Below are positions 41,422 through 51,113 of a DNA stretch of 64,000 bases, in pieces. The first letter of the stretch is position 1, and each line of letters opens with the position of its first letter. The position numbers were made by a program, and so were the translations under genes. Origin of the DNA: Salinihabitans flavidus (GTDB lineage: Bacteria > Pseudomonadota > Alphaproteobacteria > Rhodobacterales > Rhodobacteraceae); NCBI RefSeq assembly GCF_900110425.1, contig NZ_FODS01000001.1:62001-126000 (forward strand), in the 5' to 3' direction. Below the pieces are notes generated by a model, which was not told the origin of the DNA, did no database searches, and saw only the letters and a program-made list of their open reading frames with translations.

Positions 41422-43140
41422 TCAGCCGATCTTCGGCAGCGCGCGAAAGGCGGGAACCGGGTTGGAATAGCCCTTGAGCGCGATCGGCTCCAGAGGCTCG
41501 AACCGGGCCGCGCCATCGGCGCTGTCGTGCGTGGCGCTGTCGGTCAGAACCTCGCCCGGCGCGGCCTTGGAGCAGAGCCGTGCCGCGAGGTTCACGGTGG
41601 AGCCGAGAACGGTGAAATCCATCCGGTCGCGCGCGCCCATGGCGCCCATCACCACCTCGCCCGAAGCGATCCCGATGCCGACATCGAGATTGTACTGGGG
41701 GTGTTCGGCCAGAAGGTCGGCCAGCGCCGCCTCGATCCCGAGGGCGCATTCCACCGCGCGCGCCTCCATCCCCTCGCCATCGAAGACCGCCACCAGCGCA
41801 TCGCCGATGAACTTGTCGATGTCGCCGCCATGCGCCTTGACGATGGCGGCCTGCGAGTCGAGGTAGTGGTTGAGCATCTCGACCACCACCTCCGGCTCCA
41901 CACTCTCGGAAAACTCGGTATAGCCGCGGATGTCGGTGAAGATCACCGCCACGCGCCGCCGCTCTCCGCCGCGGTGCATCCCGGCCTGATCGGCCTTCTG
42001 GATGGCCGACATGGTGCCGTGCGAGACGAATTTCATCAGCTCCAGCCGCTCACCAAGCTGCGCCGCCATGGTGTTGATCCGGCGCGACAACTCTCCGATC
42101 TCATCGCGGGAGCGGACCTTTTCCACCCGCGCGGTGAAATCGCCCTCACCGATGCGGTCGGCCACGCGGCCGATGCGCAGGATCGGGCCGGTCAGGCTTC
42201 GCGCGAAGAAAAGCGCGGCGGCGGTGGCCACAAGAAACCCGACGGCGCCGACAAGAAGCACCCGCTCCATCATCTGGTTGACCACGCCATAGGCGCTTTC
42301 TTCGGGCAGTTCCGTGACCACCGCCCACGGAAACCAGTCGGGAAAGGCGTAGGCGCCGAGCATGGCGGTGCCGCCCTCGCGCACGTAAGGCTCCAGCGCG
42401 TCGGCGCGCGCGCCCGCCACGATGAGCGGCAGGGCCGAGCGGACGATATCGCGCTGCGTCAGAATCGCCACCTCATCGCCCAGCACCGTGCGCCCGGCGT
42501 GATCCACGATGGAGATCTCGCCGCGCTGGTTGAAGGGGTGACGCCGCAGCAGGCCGGTCAGCTCGCTCAGCTCTATCTTGGCCGCCAGCGTCACCTTGCG
42601 CCCCGCAAGACCGTTTTCCAGCGGCAGCGCGACGGTGGCGATCCAGTCGCCGGTCTCGGAGATCCGGCTGATCAGGGGGCGGCCGTATTGCTGCGACGAT
42701 TCGATATTGCCGACAAGCGCGCCGGAGGTCGCCAGCGTTTCCACCGGGTCGAGGCCGGCCTCTTCCAGCGTGGCCGAATACGCCTCATCGGTGACGAGCA
42801 CCGGCAGGTCAGAGCCTTCCACCGTCAGTTGCAGCGCCACCACGCTTGGCAGCTCCTCAAGCCCCAGCGTCAGAAGCGACACCTTCTGCGGCACGCCCAG
42901 ATCGGGGTTGTCGATCCCGCTTCGGATCACGGTCAGCGGGGTCAGCCACGCCCCCTGATACATGTTGTCGAAAGAGGTGCGCAATTCGGCGGCCACCGCC
43001 GTCAGGGATTCGTTGGCCGCGCTTTTCAGCTCATCGCGGGCGATTCGGGCAAGGTTGTCGCCCACCAGCGCCAGCGGTGCGATGGCGATCAGCGCCGCGA
43101 AGAGGAAGAACTTGAGCCGAAGCGGAAAGCGGAAGCGCAT
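41422..43140 (-). CDS. Membrane-bound adenylate/guanylate cyclase with sensor and HAMP domains
   Basis: A 572-residue class III nucleotide cyclase. An N-terminal helix (8-26) and a second at about 290-312 flank a Cache-like extracytoplasmic domain. A HAMP segment follows (SLTGPILRIGRVADRIGEGD), then the catalytic domain from about 395: VAVIFTDIRGYTEFSE and GGDIDKFIGDALVAVFDG carry the two metal-binding aspartates, and MDFTVLGSTVNLAARLCS the substrate and transition-state residues. All catalytic residues look intact. Its ATG is six bases after the stop of the PKD-repeat gene, so this is the third gene of an operon with secreted repeat proteins. Confidence 0.9.
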   Translation of the reverse strand: MRFRFPLRLKFFLFAALIAIAPLALVGDNLARIARDELKSAANESLTAVAAELRTSFDNMYQGAWLTPLTVIRSGIDNPDLGVPQKVSLLTLGLEELPSVVALQLTVEGSDLPVLVTDEAYSATLEEAGLDPVETLATSGALVGNIESSQQYGRPLISRISETGDWIATVALPLENGLAGRKVTLAAKIELSELTGLLRRHPFNQRGEISIVDHAGRTVLGDEVAILTQRDIVRSALPLIVAGARADALEPYVREGGTAMLGAYAFPDWFPWAVVTELPEESAYGVVNQMMERVLLVGAVGFLVATAAALFFARSLTGPILRIGRVADRIGEGDFTARVEKVRSRDEIGELSRRINTMAAQLGERLELMKFVSHGTMSAIQKADQAGMHRGGERRRVAVIFTDIRGYTEFSESVEPEVVVEMLNHYLDSQAAIVKAHGGDIDKFIGDALVAVFDGEGMEARAVECALGIEAALADLLAEHPQYNLDVGIGIASGEVVMGAMGARDRMDFTVLGSTVNLAARLCSKAAPGEVLTDSATHDSADGAARFEPLEPIALKGYSNPVPAFRALPKIG

Positions 43141-43146
43141 GAGGCT

Positions 43147-46100
43147 CTAGCCCCGTGACAGGGCGGTGATCGTCGCGGTGTCGGTCGCCACCCCGCAGGC
43201 CAGCCCGGTGCTGTCCTCGGCCCGGACGGTCAGCGTATATTCGCCCGGCGCGGCATAGCTGTGGCGCGCCACCGCCCCCGCCGCGCGGTTGCCATCGCCA
43301 AAGTCCCATGAGATGCGCAACCCTTGCCCATCGGGATCGCGCGCGCCGGTGGCATCGACCCGCAGCACGTCATGGGCCGCGCCCACCGGCAGGCTCCGGT
43401 CCGGGCCGGCATCGACGCCGGGCGGCGCGTTGACGAGGATGCGCGCGGTATCGCCGGTCACGCCGCAAGCCGCGCCGCTGTCATCGCGCAGGCGCAAACG
43501 CACCTCCATCGCGCCGGGGTCGTCGAAGCGGCGCTCCACCACCGGCCCCGAAAGGCTCACCCCGTCGGAAAACTCCCATATCCAGGCGGTGATCTCTCCA
43601 TCGGGATCAAGGGACTCGCCGGCATCAAAACGCAGGGTGTCACCGGGGCAGATGGTGCGATCCGGCCCGGCCTGCGCGACCGGGGGGGCGTTGACGTGGG
43701 CATGGACCACCTCGCTTTGGCGGGAGTTTTCAAGCCCCCTGCCATCGTCGAGCGACAGCGTGACCGGGTAAAGTCCGGGCGCGCCATAGGCGTGGCTGAC
43801 GCGGGCGCCGGACATCCGGGTGCCGTCGCCGAAATCCCACGTCACGCCCGTGCCCTCGGGCACGGAGACGGACCATTCCTCCGGGGTGGCCGCACAAATC
43901 GGCGGCGGCGCGACAAGGCCCACGGCCGGGGCGGGGTTCACCCTCACACGCTGGCGTGCGATTTGCGTGGCGTTGGAGGTGCCGGAATCGTCGGTCACGC
44001 GCAGCACGACCTCATACTCCCCCGCTTCGGTGAAACGATGGGGCGCGTGGGCGCCCTCGGCCCGCGCGCCATCCCCGAAATCCCAGTCAAAGCCGGTGAG
44101 AGCGCCGTCAGAATCGCTCGATCCGGTGGCGCCGAACACCACCGCCTCGCCCACGGCGGCCACATCCGGGCCGTCGATCACCGGCTCCGGCGCGGCGTTG
44201 ACGATCACCTTGTGGCGGCTCGTGACCTCGCTGCAACTGGAATGGCCGCCCTCCAGCGATGTGGACAGGTCCACGAAATAGACGCCCGGCGCTTCGAAGC
44301 TGTGCGACACCTCGGCCCCTTCGGCCCCGGTTCCGTCGCTGAATGTCCAGACATGGCGCAACGGCGTGATGCCCGGCTCTGTGCTCAGGCTGGCGGCAAA
44401 GGTGGTCTGCTCTCCGGCGGCGGTGCGGTCCGGCGCAATGATCTCCTGCCCCGGCGCGGGCACAACGGTGTAGGTGGCGGTGTCGGTGTCAAGCGGGCTG
44501 CACAGGCCGACCGCCTCTCCGGTGATGGTGAGGGTGACGTTGTAGTCGCCGGGCTCTTCGAAGATGTACACTGGGGTGTCGCCGCTGGCCTCTCCGCCAT
44601 CGCCGAAGGTCCAGGCATAGGCGTTCACCGCCCCGTCCGCATCGGTGGAGCCGGTGCCGTCAAAGCGCACGCTCCGGTTGGTGCAGACCGTCCGGTCCAG
44701 CCCGGCATCCGCAATCGGCCCCTCGCGCACGACGGCGGCGATCCGGTCGATGGCGGTGTCGCGGTCGCTGCCCGAGGAATCGCGCACCGTCAGCGTGACC
44801 TGATAGGAGCCGGGCTGCTCATAGGTCTTGAGCGGGTTGACGATATCCGATTGCGTGCCGTCCCCGAAATCCCAGCCATAGCGCAGCAGATCGCCATCGG
44901 GGTCTACGCTGCCAGAGGCGTCGAACAGGATCGGATCGCCCGAGCAGACCTCGCGGTTGCCGCCCGCAAGCGCCAAGGGCCGCGCGTTGATCACGACGGT
45001 GGTGGCGTCGATGTCGGTGGCATTGGACAGCCCCGTGCCGTCATCGACCCGAAGCGTCACCGGATAGCGCCCGGCGCGCGGGTAGTAGTGGCTGACCCTC
45101 TCGCCATAGACCGGGGTGGAGCCATCCCCGAGATCCCAGCGGTAGATCAGCGCGTCGCCATCGGGATCGCCCGAGCCGGAACCGTCAAGCTTCACCAACA
45201 GCCGGTCCGTCTCGATCCGTGGGCCGGCATCGGCCGCGGGGGCGGCATTGACGCGGATGCTGCGGCTGTCGCGGGCGGTGGCGTTCTGCACGCCGCTGTC
45301 GTCGGTCACCACAAGCTCCACTGACCATGTGCCCGGCGAGACATAGGCGCGCTCCATCGCCGCGCTTTTGATCGCGCGGCCCAGATCCTCGAATTCCCAG
45401 CGGTAGGAGGTGATCCGCCCGTCGGGATCGAAACTGCCGCCCGCGTCGAACGTCACCATGTCATCCGGCGCGACCAGAAGATCGGGCCCGGCCACCGCGA
45501 CGGGGCGTTGGTTGACGGTGATCAGAACCTCTGTCTCGTCGCGTGCCGCACCGCCGGGAAAAACGTCCGTCACGGTCAGCCCGATACGATAGAGGCCCGG
45601 CTCCTCGAATACATGCGCGATACGCTCGCCCTGTTTCGTGGTGCCGTCCGCGAACGTCCACAGATAGTCGGCAATCGCGCCATCGGGATCGACCGAGCCG
45701 CCGGCGTCGAGCACGACCTCCTGCCCCGGGGCCACGGTTTGCGGCGGGCCGGCGTCGGCGATGGGCGCAGCGTTGATCCGCACCGTCATCGTGTCGCGGT
45801 CGGTATTGAGCGGCGCGCCGCTGTCATCGCGCACCACCAGCGCCACCTCGTAGAAACCGGGGCGGCGATAGGCGTGGGTCACGCTCTGGCCGCTGCCGGT
45901 GCGGCCGTCGCCGAACTCCCACTGCCAGTCCACGATCTCGCCGTCGCTGTCATGGGACCGGCCCGCGTCGAATGTCACCTCGCTCGCGGTGCGCATCTGG
46001 TCGGGGCCCGCATCCGCCACGGGCGGGGCATTGACGCGCACGCTCTGCGTGGTGCTCTGCTCGGCCGAGGAGGTGCCGGAGTTGTCGGTCACGGTCAGGC

Positions 46101-48000
46101 GCACGGTATACGCCCCCGGTCGCGCCCAAGCGTAATCGACCTGCTCGCCATCGCCCATGGCGCCATCGCCGAAGACCCAGCGATAGGACAGGATCGCGCC
46201 GTCGTCATCGGTGGAGGCGGTGGCGTCGAGTGTCACCGTCTCGCCCGCCGCGAGGATGCGGCCCGGCCCGGTGATCCGGGGCACCGGCGGGGCGTTGACA
46301 CGGATCGTCATGCCGTCGCTGCTCACGTCATTGGCCACGCCGCTGTCGTCGGTCACGCGCAGCACGGCGCGATAGGTGCCGGAGGTCTCATAGACGTGGG
46401 TGACGCTCTCGCCCTCGATCATGGTGCCGTCGCCCATGTCCCAGACGTGAGACAGGATCCACCCGTCCACATCATAGCTGGCCGCCGCCGAAAGCGTGAC
46501 CTGCTGCCCGACGATGGCGGATTGATCGGTTCCCGCCTCGGCCACGGGCGGGAAGTTCACGGTGACCACCCGCGTGCCGACGCCGAAGTTGCAGGGGTGT
46601 GCGCTGTCGTCGGACACCCGAAGCGCCGCGCGATAGGAGCCGGGGGCGTCATAGACCTTCTCGGCCTGCGCGCCCTCGGCCGTCGTGCCGTCGCCAAAGC
46701 TCCAGCGGTAGAGGGTGATCGGGCTGTCCGACGGGGTGGAGCCGGTGCCGTCGAAGGCCACCGGCTCTCCCGGCGCGACGACGATATCGGCACCGGCGGC
46801 GGCGCGCGGGGCGCGGCGGACATGCACCGGCACTTCCGTCTCATGGCCGCGTCCGGGCCGCGTGCCCGGCTCCAGCACCCGGAGCCGCGCGGTATGGCGC
46901 CCCGGCGCGTCATAGCGGTGAACAATCACGGTGTCCTCGGCGCCGCGCCCGTCACCGAAATCCCACGCGAATGACATCAGCGGACTGCCCAGAGAGCCGG
47001 AGCCGTCGAAAGCAACGGAGGAGCAATCGGCCAGCGGGCGGCCCGTGCCCACGGCCGTCGGCCGCGCCGGATCGGGCGCGCGGTAGGGCGGCATGTGAAG
47101 CGGCACCGGAGCGCCGGTCGCGTCAAAGACCGACAGCATGATGTCATTGGGCTGCTCGAACCCGCCCTGAAGCGAAATCGCCAGATCCTCCCCTGTGCTG
47201 TCCACCTCCTGCACGGCCCAGAAATCCTGCCCCGAGGGGCGCAGGGGGCGGTCCCGATACGCCTCCACCAGCGCCAGATCGGCATTGGCAGCGTCGAAGT
47301 TCTGCACGGTCAGCGGGCCGCCGGGATTGCGCAGGCGCACCCGCGTGGCCGGCCCCGTGCCGGGCCAGCGCAGCGTTGCCTCGTAGGAAAAGACCTCAAG
47401 CCCCTCGGGCGGGCGCGCGCGGTCGCGCTCCTCGCTGATCTGCACCGAGAACCCGTTGCCATCGTCGCCGCCCATCCCCTGCACATCAAGGCGGAAATAG
47501 GCGCGGCCATCGACCACTTCGCCCTGCTGGGCGCGCACCGCGCCGAGCGTGACCCAGCGGCCGTCGGTGTCATCCTCGAAGGTATATGTGGCCTCGCGCA
47601 GAAGCCGGCCCGGCCCGGTGACAGGCTCTGCCTCGCTGCGCCCGCGCGGCGGGCGTTCGCCCTGTTCGCGCCTCGTGGGGCGGTCCGCCGCGCTGAACGC
47701 CCCCTCGCCGCCAAAGACGCGATAGGCGGTGACCGAATCCTGCCGCCCGCCATAGGTGAAATCGCCCTCGCCGGACATCTCGGGATCGAAAATGCGGACA
47801 TAAAGCCGCCCGCCACTCTCCGAGGGCACGGAAAAGAAGATCTGCTCGCGGTGGTCGATGTCGCCCTCGCGGCTGTGCGCGCGGGGGCCGTAGACCACCA
47901 GAAGCGCCTGATCGGCGGCGGACGGCGCCTCCTGCGCGCCCGCCGGGGACAAAAGCCCCATCCCCGCCAGCGCCGCCGCGAACATCCATGCCTTGCGCAT
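43147..48000 (-). CDS. Giant exported PKD-repeat protein
   Basis: A 1617-residue exported protein. Start at 48000 (MRKAWMFAAALAGMGLLSP) after GGGGAGGGA, with signal peptide cleaved near PAGAQ. The first 350 residues are a unique region with many acidic and aromatic residues. The rest is a tandem array of about 15 PKD domains, each marked by a pattern such as FDASGSVDPDGDLLRYGWDF followed by GDG. Two repeats have degenerate cores. No transmembrane anchor or sorting signal is seen at the C-terminus. PKD arrays usually give rod-like surface or secreted proteins that bind glycans or proteins. It lies between the LysM/FecR-like gene and the cyclase. Confidence 0.88.
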   Translation of the reverse strand: MRKAWMFAAALAGMGLLSPAGAQEAPSAADQALLVVYGPRAHSREGDIDHREQIFFSVPSESGGRLYVRIFDPEMSGEGDFTYGGRQDSVTAYRVFGGEGAFSAADRPTRREQGERPPRGRSEAEPVTGPGRLLREATYTFEDDTDGRWVTLGAVRAQQGEVVDGRAYFRLDVQGMGGDDGNGFSVQISEERDRARPPEGLEVFSYEATLRWPGTGPATRVRLRNPGGPLTVQNFDAANADLALVEAYRDRPLRPSGQDFWAVQEVDSTGEDLAISLQGGFEQPNDIMLSVFDATGAPVPLHMPPYRAPDPARPTAVGTGRPLADCSSVAFDGSGSLGSPLMSFAWDFGDGRGAEDTVIVHRYDAPGRHTARLRVLEPGTRPGRGHETEVPVHVRRAPRAAAGADIVVAPGEPVAFDGTGSTPSDSPITLYRWSFGDGTTAEGAQAEKVYDAPGSYRAALRVSDDSAHPCNFGVGTRVVTVNFPPVAEAGTDQSAIVGQQVTLSAAASYDVDGWILSHVWDMGDGTMIEGESVTHVYETSGTYRAVLRVTDDSGVANDVSSDGMTIRVNAPPVPRITGPGRILAAGETVTLDATASTDDDGAILSYRWVFGDGAMGDGEQVDYAWARPGAYTVRLTVTDNSGTSSAEQSTTQSVRVNAPPVADAGPDQMRTASEVTFDAGRSHDSDGEIVDWQWEFGDGRTGSGQSVTHAYRRPGFYEVALVVRDDSGAPLNTDRDTMTVRINAAPIADAGPPQTVAPGQEVVLDAGGSVDPDGAIADYLWTFADGTTKQGERIAHVFEEPGLYRIGLTVTDVFPGGAARDETEVLITVNQRPVAVAGPDLLVAPDDMVTFDAGGSFDPDGRITSYRWEFEDLGRAIKSAAMERAYVSPGTWSVELVVTDDSGVQNATARDSRSIRVNAAPAADAGPRIETDRLLVKLDGSGSGDPDGDALIYRWDLGDGSTPVYGERVSHYYPRAGRYPVTLRVDDGTGLSNATDIDATTVVINARPLALAGGNREVCSGDPILFDASGSVDPDGDLLRYGWDFGDGTQSDIVNPLKTYEQPGSYQVTLTVRDSSGSDRDTAIDRIAAVVREGPIADAGLDRTVCTNRSVRFDGTGSTDADGAVNAYAWTFGDGGEASGDTPVYIFEEPGDYNVTLTITGEAVGLCSPLDTDTATYTVVPAPGQEIIAPDRTAAGEQTTFAASLSTEPGITPLRHVWTFSDGTGAEGAEVSHSFEAPGVYFVDLSTSLEGGHSSCSEVTSRHKVIVNAAPEPVIDGPDVAAVGEAVVFGATGSSDSDGALTGFDWDFGDGARAEGAHAPHRFTEAGEYEVVLRVTDDSGTSNATQIARQRVRVNPAPAVGLVAPPPICAATPEEWSVSVPEGTGVTWDFGDGTRMSGARVSHAYGAPGLYPVTLSLDDGRGLENSRQSEVVHAHVNAPPVAQAGPDRTICPGDTLRFDAGESLDPDGEITAWIWEFSDGVSLSGPVVERRFDDPGAMEVRLRLRDDSGAACGVTGDTARILVNAPPGVDAGPDRSLPVGAAHDVLRVDATGARDPDGQGLRISWDFGDGNRAAGAVARHSYAAPGEYTLTVRAEDSTGLACGVATDTATITALSRG

Positions 48001-48044
48001 ACCATCCCTCCCCTTGCCGGTGCGCCCGGCCCCGCCGCCCGGCC

Positions 48045-50408
48045 TCATTCGAATGCCTCGTTTCCGGCGTAGTCTTCCAAGATGACCTCGATAAGGCGCA
48101 GATCGCCCGCCTCCGCAGGCAGGCTGTCCCGGCAGAGCCCGCTAGCGCTGTCGCAGCGCAGATAGCCGTCAACCTCCCTGCCGCCGATGGCGAGGGCATA
48201 GCGCCCCGCCTGCCGCAGGCCCGAGGCGTCGCGCGCCTCCACCACGATCTCTATGGGCCCGCCCTCGCCATCCGGGCGGGTCGCCTCGGCGCGCAAAATC
48301 TCGGGCGGGTCGATGTCATAGAGCGTCTCCACCCGAAGCGAGGCCGCGTTGCCCGCCACGTCGCGCGCCTCAAGCTCGGCGGCGTTCGCGCCCGGCTCCA
48401 GCGGCACCTCAAGCCGGAACCGCCCGCCCGCGTCCAGCGGCACCGCCTTGTCGCCAAGCCGCAGGGCCGCCGCGTCGCCCGCATCCCCCTCTAGGATCAG
48501 CACCGGATCGGCGGTGGCCAGCGGCGGCGGCAGATCAAGCGCAAGCTCCGGCGGCTGCCAGTCGCGTCTCGCGGTGAGACCGGCGGACCCCTCCACCCCG
48601 CCGCCGGGGGAAAGCACCTCGATCGCGAAGCTTTGCGCCGTTTCGCTGACCGGCACGGTAAAGGCGATCTGCCCGCTGGCCCCGACCTTGGCACGCAGGA
48701 TCTCGGCCCCCGCCTCATCGCGCACAACCACCGGCGCGCCCGGCCCCGCGCTGGCGGTGCCGGTAACCGAAAGCTCCGCGCTGCGGGTCACGATCACATC
48801 GCCCTCCCGCGCGAGAGCGTCCGAGAGCGCGATCTCCACCTCCGCCGCCGGACGGTAGATCACCGCAAGCGCCGCCGCGCTGTCATTGCCCGCCGGATCG
48901 ACCGCGCGGAACGACAGGGTATTCTCCCCCCGCGTCAGCGCGGCCTCCAGCGCGAAGCTGCCATCGGAATTGAGCGAGACATCCTGCCCGTTGAACCGCA
49001 GGACGGCATCCTGTTCCGTGGCGCCCATCACCTCTATGCTGCCGGTCTCGCTGATCGTGCCGTCGGCGGGCGACATGAGCATGAGGAAGGGCGGCGTGTC
49101 GTCAATCCGCACCTCGAACTTGCGCACCGCGCTCCATTCCCCCGGAAGGCCCAGCTTGTCGAGCGCGGCCACGCGCCAGTGATAGCGCCCGGGCGTCAGC
49201 CCCCCGACGGCAAAGCGCGTCTCGCGCACCTCCCATTCGGTGGCGATCATCGTGTTGAACCCCGGATCGGTGGCCACCTCGAACCAATAGGCCACCGCCG
49301 CCTCGAACGGGGCCCATTCCAGCGGCGCGGCATTGCCGTAAACCACACCGCCATCGACGGGCGCGACCTGCTGCGGGCGCGAGAGCACCCCGGCGCGCTG
49401 CGTGCCCTCTGTCGACAGCACGGCCCCTTCGTTCCGGCCAAGCGCAATCATCTCGCCATCGCGGCTGATCGAAAAATCCTCCCGGCTGTCATAGTTCACG
49501 AAGCGCGCGCCGCTCGCGTCATTCTTGATCCAGAAGTCGGCGGATTTCGTGCGGGTGTCGATGCCCGGCACCTCCACCTCGAACTCCGACCGATCCGAAA
49601 GCTGGTTGAGCAGCGCATAGAAATCGCCGTTGGTCAGGCTGACCTTCGTGACCTCGTTGCCGGTGAGCGGGTCGCTGCGCATCCGCTGGATCGTGGCGTT
49701 GGAATTGGGGTTGAGGCGCAGCCGGCTCAGATCGCGGAACGTGACCTGCGTGGTGCTGCCCGACAGGGTGCGCAGCCGCTCGAACTCTACCAGAATATCA
49801 TCAAGGGCCCTGTCGCTCCAGCGCGACTCCGTGGGGTTGCGCCCTTCCACCTGTCCCTTGATGTCGGACACCACCGCCTCCGCGGCGCGGTCGCGCTGCG
49901 CGAGGGCGATGTCATAGGCATCATTGGCGTGCTGCACCGCCAGCCCGGCAAAATCCACCACGGCGCGCCATGCGCCCTCCTCGCGCTGCTCCACGGCGGA
50001 CTCGCGTGTTTCGATCGCGGCGCCGATCTGCTGCGGCGCGAACAGCCGTGCGCCCTCTGCGGTGGCGCGCTGGATCGCCTGAAGCGAGGCGGCGAGCGAA
50101 GCATCGGCAATCGCCACCTGCTGCACCGGCATCCTGAGCACGAGGCCCGGCACCACATCGGCGGGTGACGAAATATCATTGATCTTCAGGACACTGGGCC
50201 ACAGGTCGGGATCGCGCAGATGTGTCTCCACCACGCCGCGCAGCGTATCCCCTTCGGAGAACTCGACCTCTTCATAGGGAGCGTCGAGCGGGTCGTTCTG
50301 GGCGATGACGTGCGAAGGCAAGAAGGCGGAGAAAAGAGTGAAAAGCGCGGCGGTGCCCACGATATGTGACCACCCGAAACGGTGCACGATGACCGTTCGC
50401 GTTTTCAA
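48045..50408 (-). CDS. Exported LysM and FecR-like protein with Ig/FnIII-type repeats
   Basis: A 787-residue exported protein. It starts with TTG at 50408 (MKTRTVIVHRFGW), with GAGGGA ahead, and has a signal peptide ending near HVIAQ. Residues 45-92 resemble a LysM module (SEGDTLRGVVETHLRDPDLW, then VLRMP). A coiled region of about 100 residues follows, then a FecR-like beta domain (about 220-335; VTFRDLSRLRLNPNSNATI, LTNGDFYALL). After this come a fibronectin-like segment (LEWAPFEAAVAYWFEVATDP) and several bacterial Ig-like repeats. FecR-domain proteins paired with class III cyclases are known from other bacteria, and this operon contains such a cyclase. The PKD gene starts 44 bases after its stop. 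Confidence 0.85.
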   Translation of the reverse strand: MKTRTVIVHRFGWSHIVGTAALFTLFSAFLPSHVIAQNDPLDAPYEEVEFSEGDTLRGVVETHLRDPDLWPSVLKINDISSPADVVPGLVLRMPVQQVAIADASLAASLQAIQRATAEGARLFAPQQIGAAIETRESAVEQREEGAWRAVVDFAGLAVQHANDAYDIALAQRDRAAEAVVSDIKGQVEGRNPTESRWSDRALDDILVEFERLRTLSGSTTQVTFRDLSRLRLNPNSNATIQRMRSDPLTGNEVTKVSLTNGDFYALLNQLSDRSEFEVEVPGIDTRTKSADFWIKNDASGARFVNYDSREDFSISRDGEMIALGRNEGAVLSTEGTQRAGVLSRPQQVAPVDGGVVYGNAAPLEWAPFEAAVAYWFEVATDPGFNTMIATEWEVRETRFAVGGLTPGRYHWRVAALDKLGLPGEWSAVRKFEVRIDDTPPFLMLMSPADGTISETGSIEVMGATEQDAVLRFNGQDVSLNSDGSFALEAALTRGENTLSFRAVDPAGNDSAAALAVIYRPAAEVEIALSDALAREGDVIVTRSAELSVTGTASAGPGAPVVVRDEAGAEILRAKVGASGQIAFTVPVSETAQSFAIEVLSPGGGVEGSAGLTARRDWQPPELALDLPPPLATADPVLILEGDAGDAAALRLGDKAVPLDAGGRFRLEVPLEPGANAAELEARDVAGNAASLRVETLYDIDPPEILRAEATRPDGEGGPIEIVVEARDASGLRQAGRYALAIGGREVDGYLRCDSASGLCRDSLPAEAGDLRLIEVILEDYAGNEAFE

Positions 50409-51113
50409 CCCCCCGTTCCCTCATAAATAATAAAACAAAAATTATGTTATATTCTTCGCATCTTTCCATCTTCTCTCTGTATCGCGCAAGATTTTTCTGC
50501 TCGGGGCCTGTGAGATAGGGGGCGCTGCCGGGGACAATGCCCCGCGTCGGGCCGCATGTCCGAACCCGCGAGAGCTCGTCGTATTTCCGCGGTGAAAACT
50601 CTTTGACCTTTGACTAGGTGCTATTGGTTTTCTGAAAAGTGACCTTCAAATCCCAATACGCCTATTGCAGTTTTTCAGGTCAGGTTTCGGGGGAAATTGA
50701 GTATGATCATACCCCGATCCGGTTCTCGGTAATCACCTAACCCGGACAAGTGACCAAATTTCCGAATTTGACAGAATCCCGTAACGTTTGAGAAGAATCG
50801 ACAACAATTGAGCCATCTGATTCTCGCTGGCGCGAGCGCATGGCAGGATGAAAGTAACGCACTCGACCCTTCAAATGAAAATATTTTAACCTCGTAAATT
50901 TTGAATGCCGTAAAATACAGCTGTTTTCTAATTTTCACAACATATTGTTATTAAATACTTTTATTTCTTCTTGGCGCTGTATTTTCGAAAAAATACTTCG
51001 AACGCCTAATGTAACACGAGTTCGTGATTCAGAACTATCGTTAAAATAGTGTAAAAAATTTGCTAGAAGGAATCGTTCGGTTCTTTCGGCGTCTCCCTTT
51101 GCGGAGTCTCTAA
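50409..51113. other. AT-rich 705-base intergenic region between divergent surface-protein genes
   Basis: No convincing gene. Base composition is far more A+T-rich than anywhere else in the window, most of all at 50401-50460 and 50860-51075. It must carry promoters for the LysM/PKD/cyclase operon (left) and the glycosidase gene (right). It includes a perfect 12-base palindrome at 50701 and a short hairpin CTCGC/GCGAG at 50823. AT-rich upstream regions of surface and polysaccharide genes in alphaproteobacteria are often bound by MucR/Ros-type repressors; that is inference here. Confidence 0.7.
50701..50712. promoter_or_regulatory. Perfect 12-base palindrome, possible operator
   Basis: GTATGATCATAC reads the same on both strands. 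It lies about 290 bases from the LysM gene start and 400 from the glycosidase gene start, inside the AT-rich region. A dimeric regulator could bind it, but there is only one copy, so chance cannot be excluded. Confidence 0.35.

Noticed and set aside
43324-45324. 666-codon open frame antisense to the PKD gene
   Set aside because: Periodic Gly/Ala/His-rich sequence mirrors the PKD repeats; no domain or ribosome site.
43200-46900. Regularly spaced similar DNA segments that could suggest a CRISPR or satellite array
   Set aside because: Spacing is about 260 bases and the segments are diverged; they encode PKD domains in one open frame.
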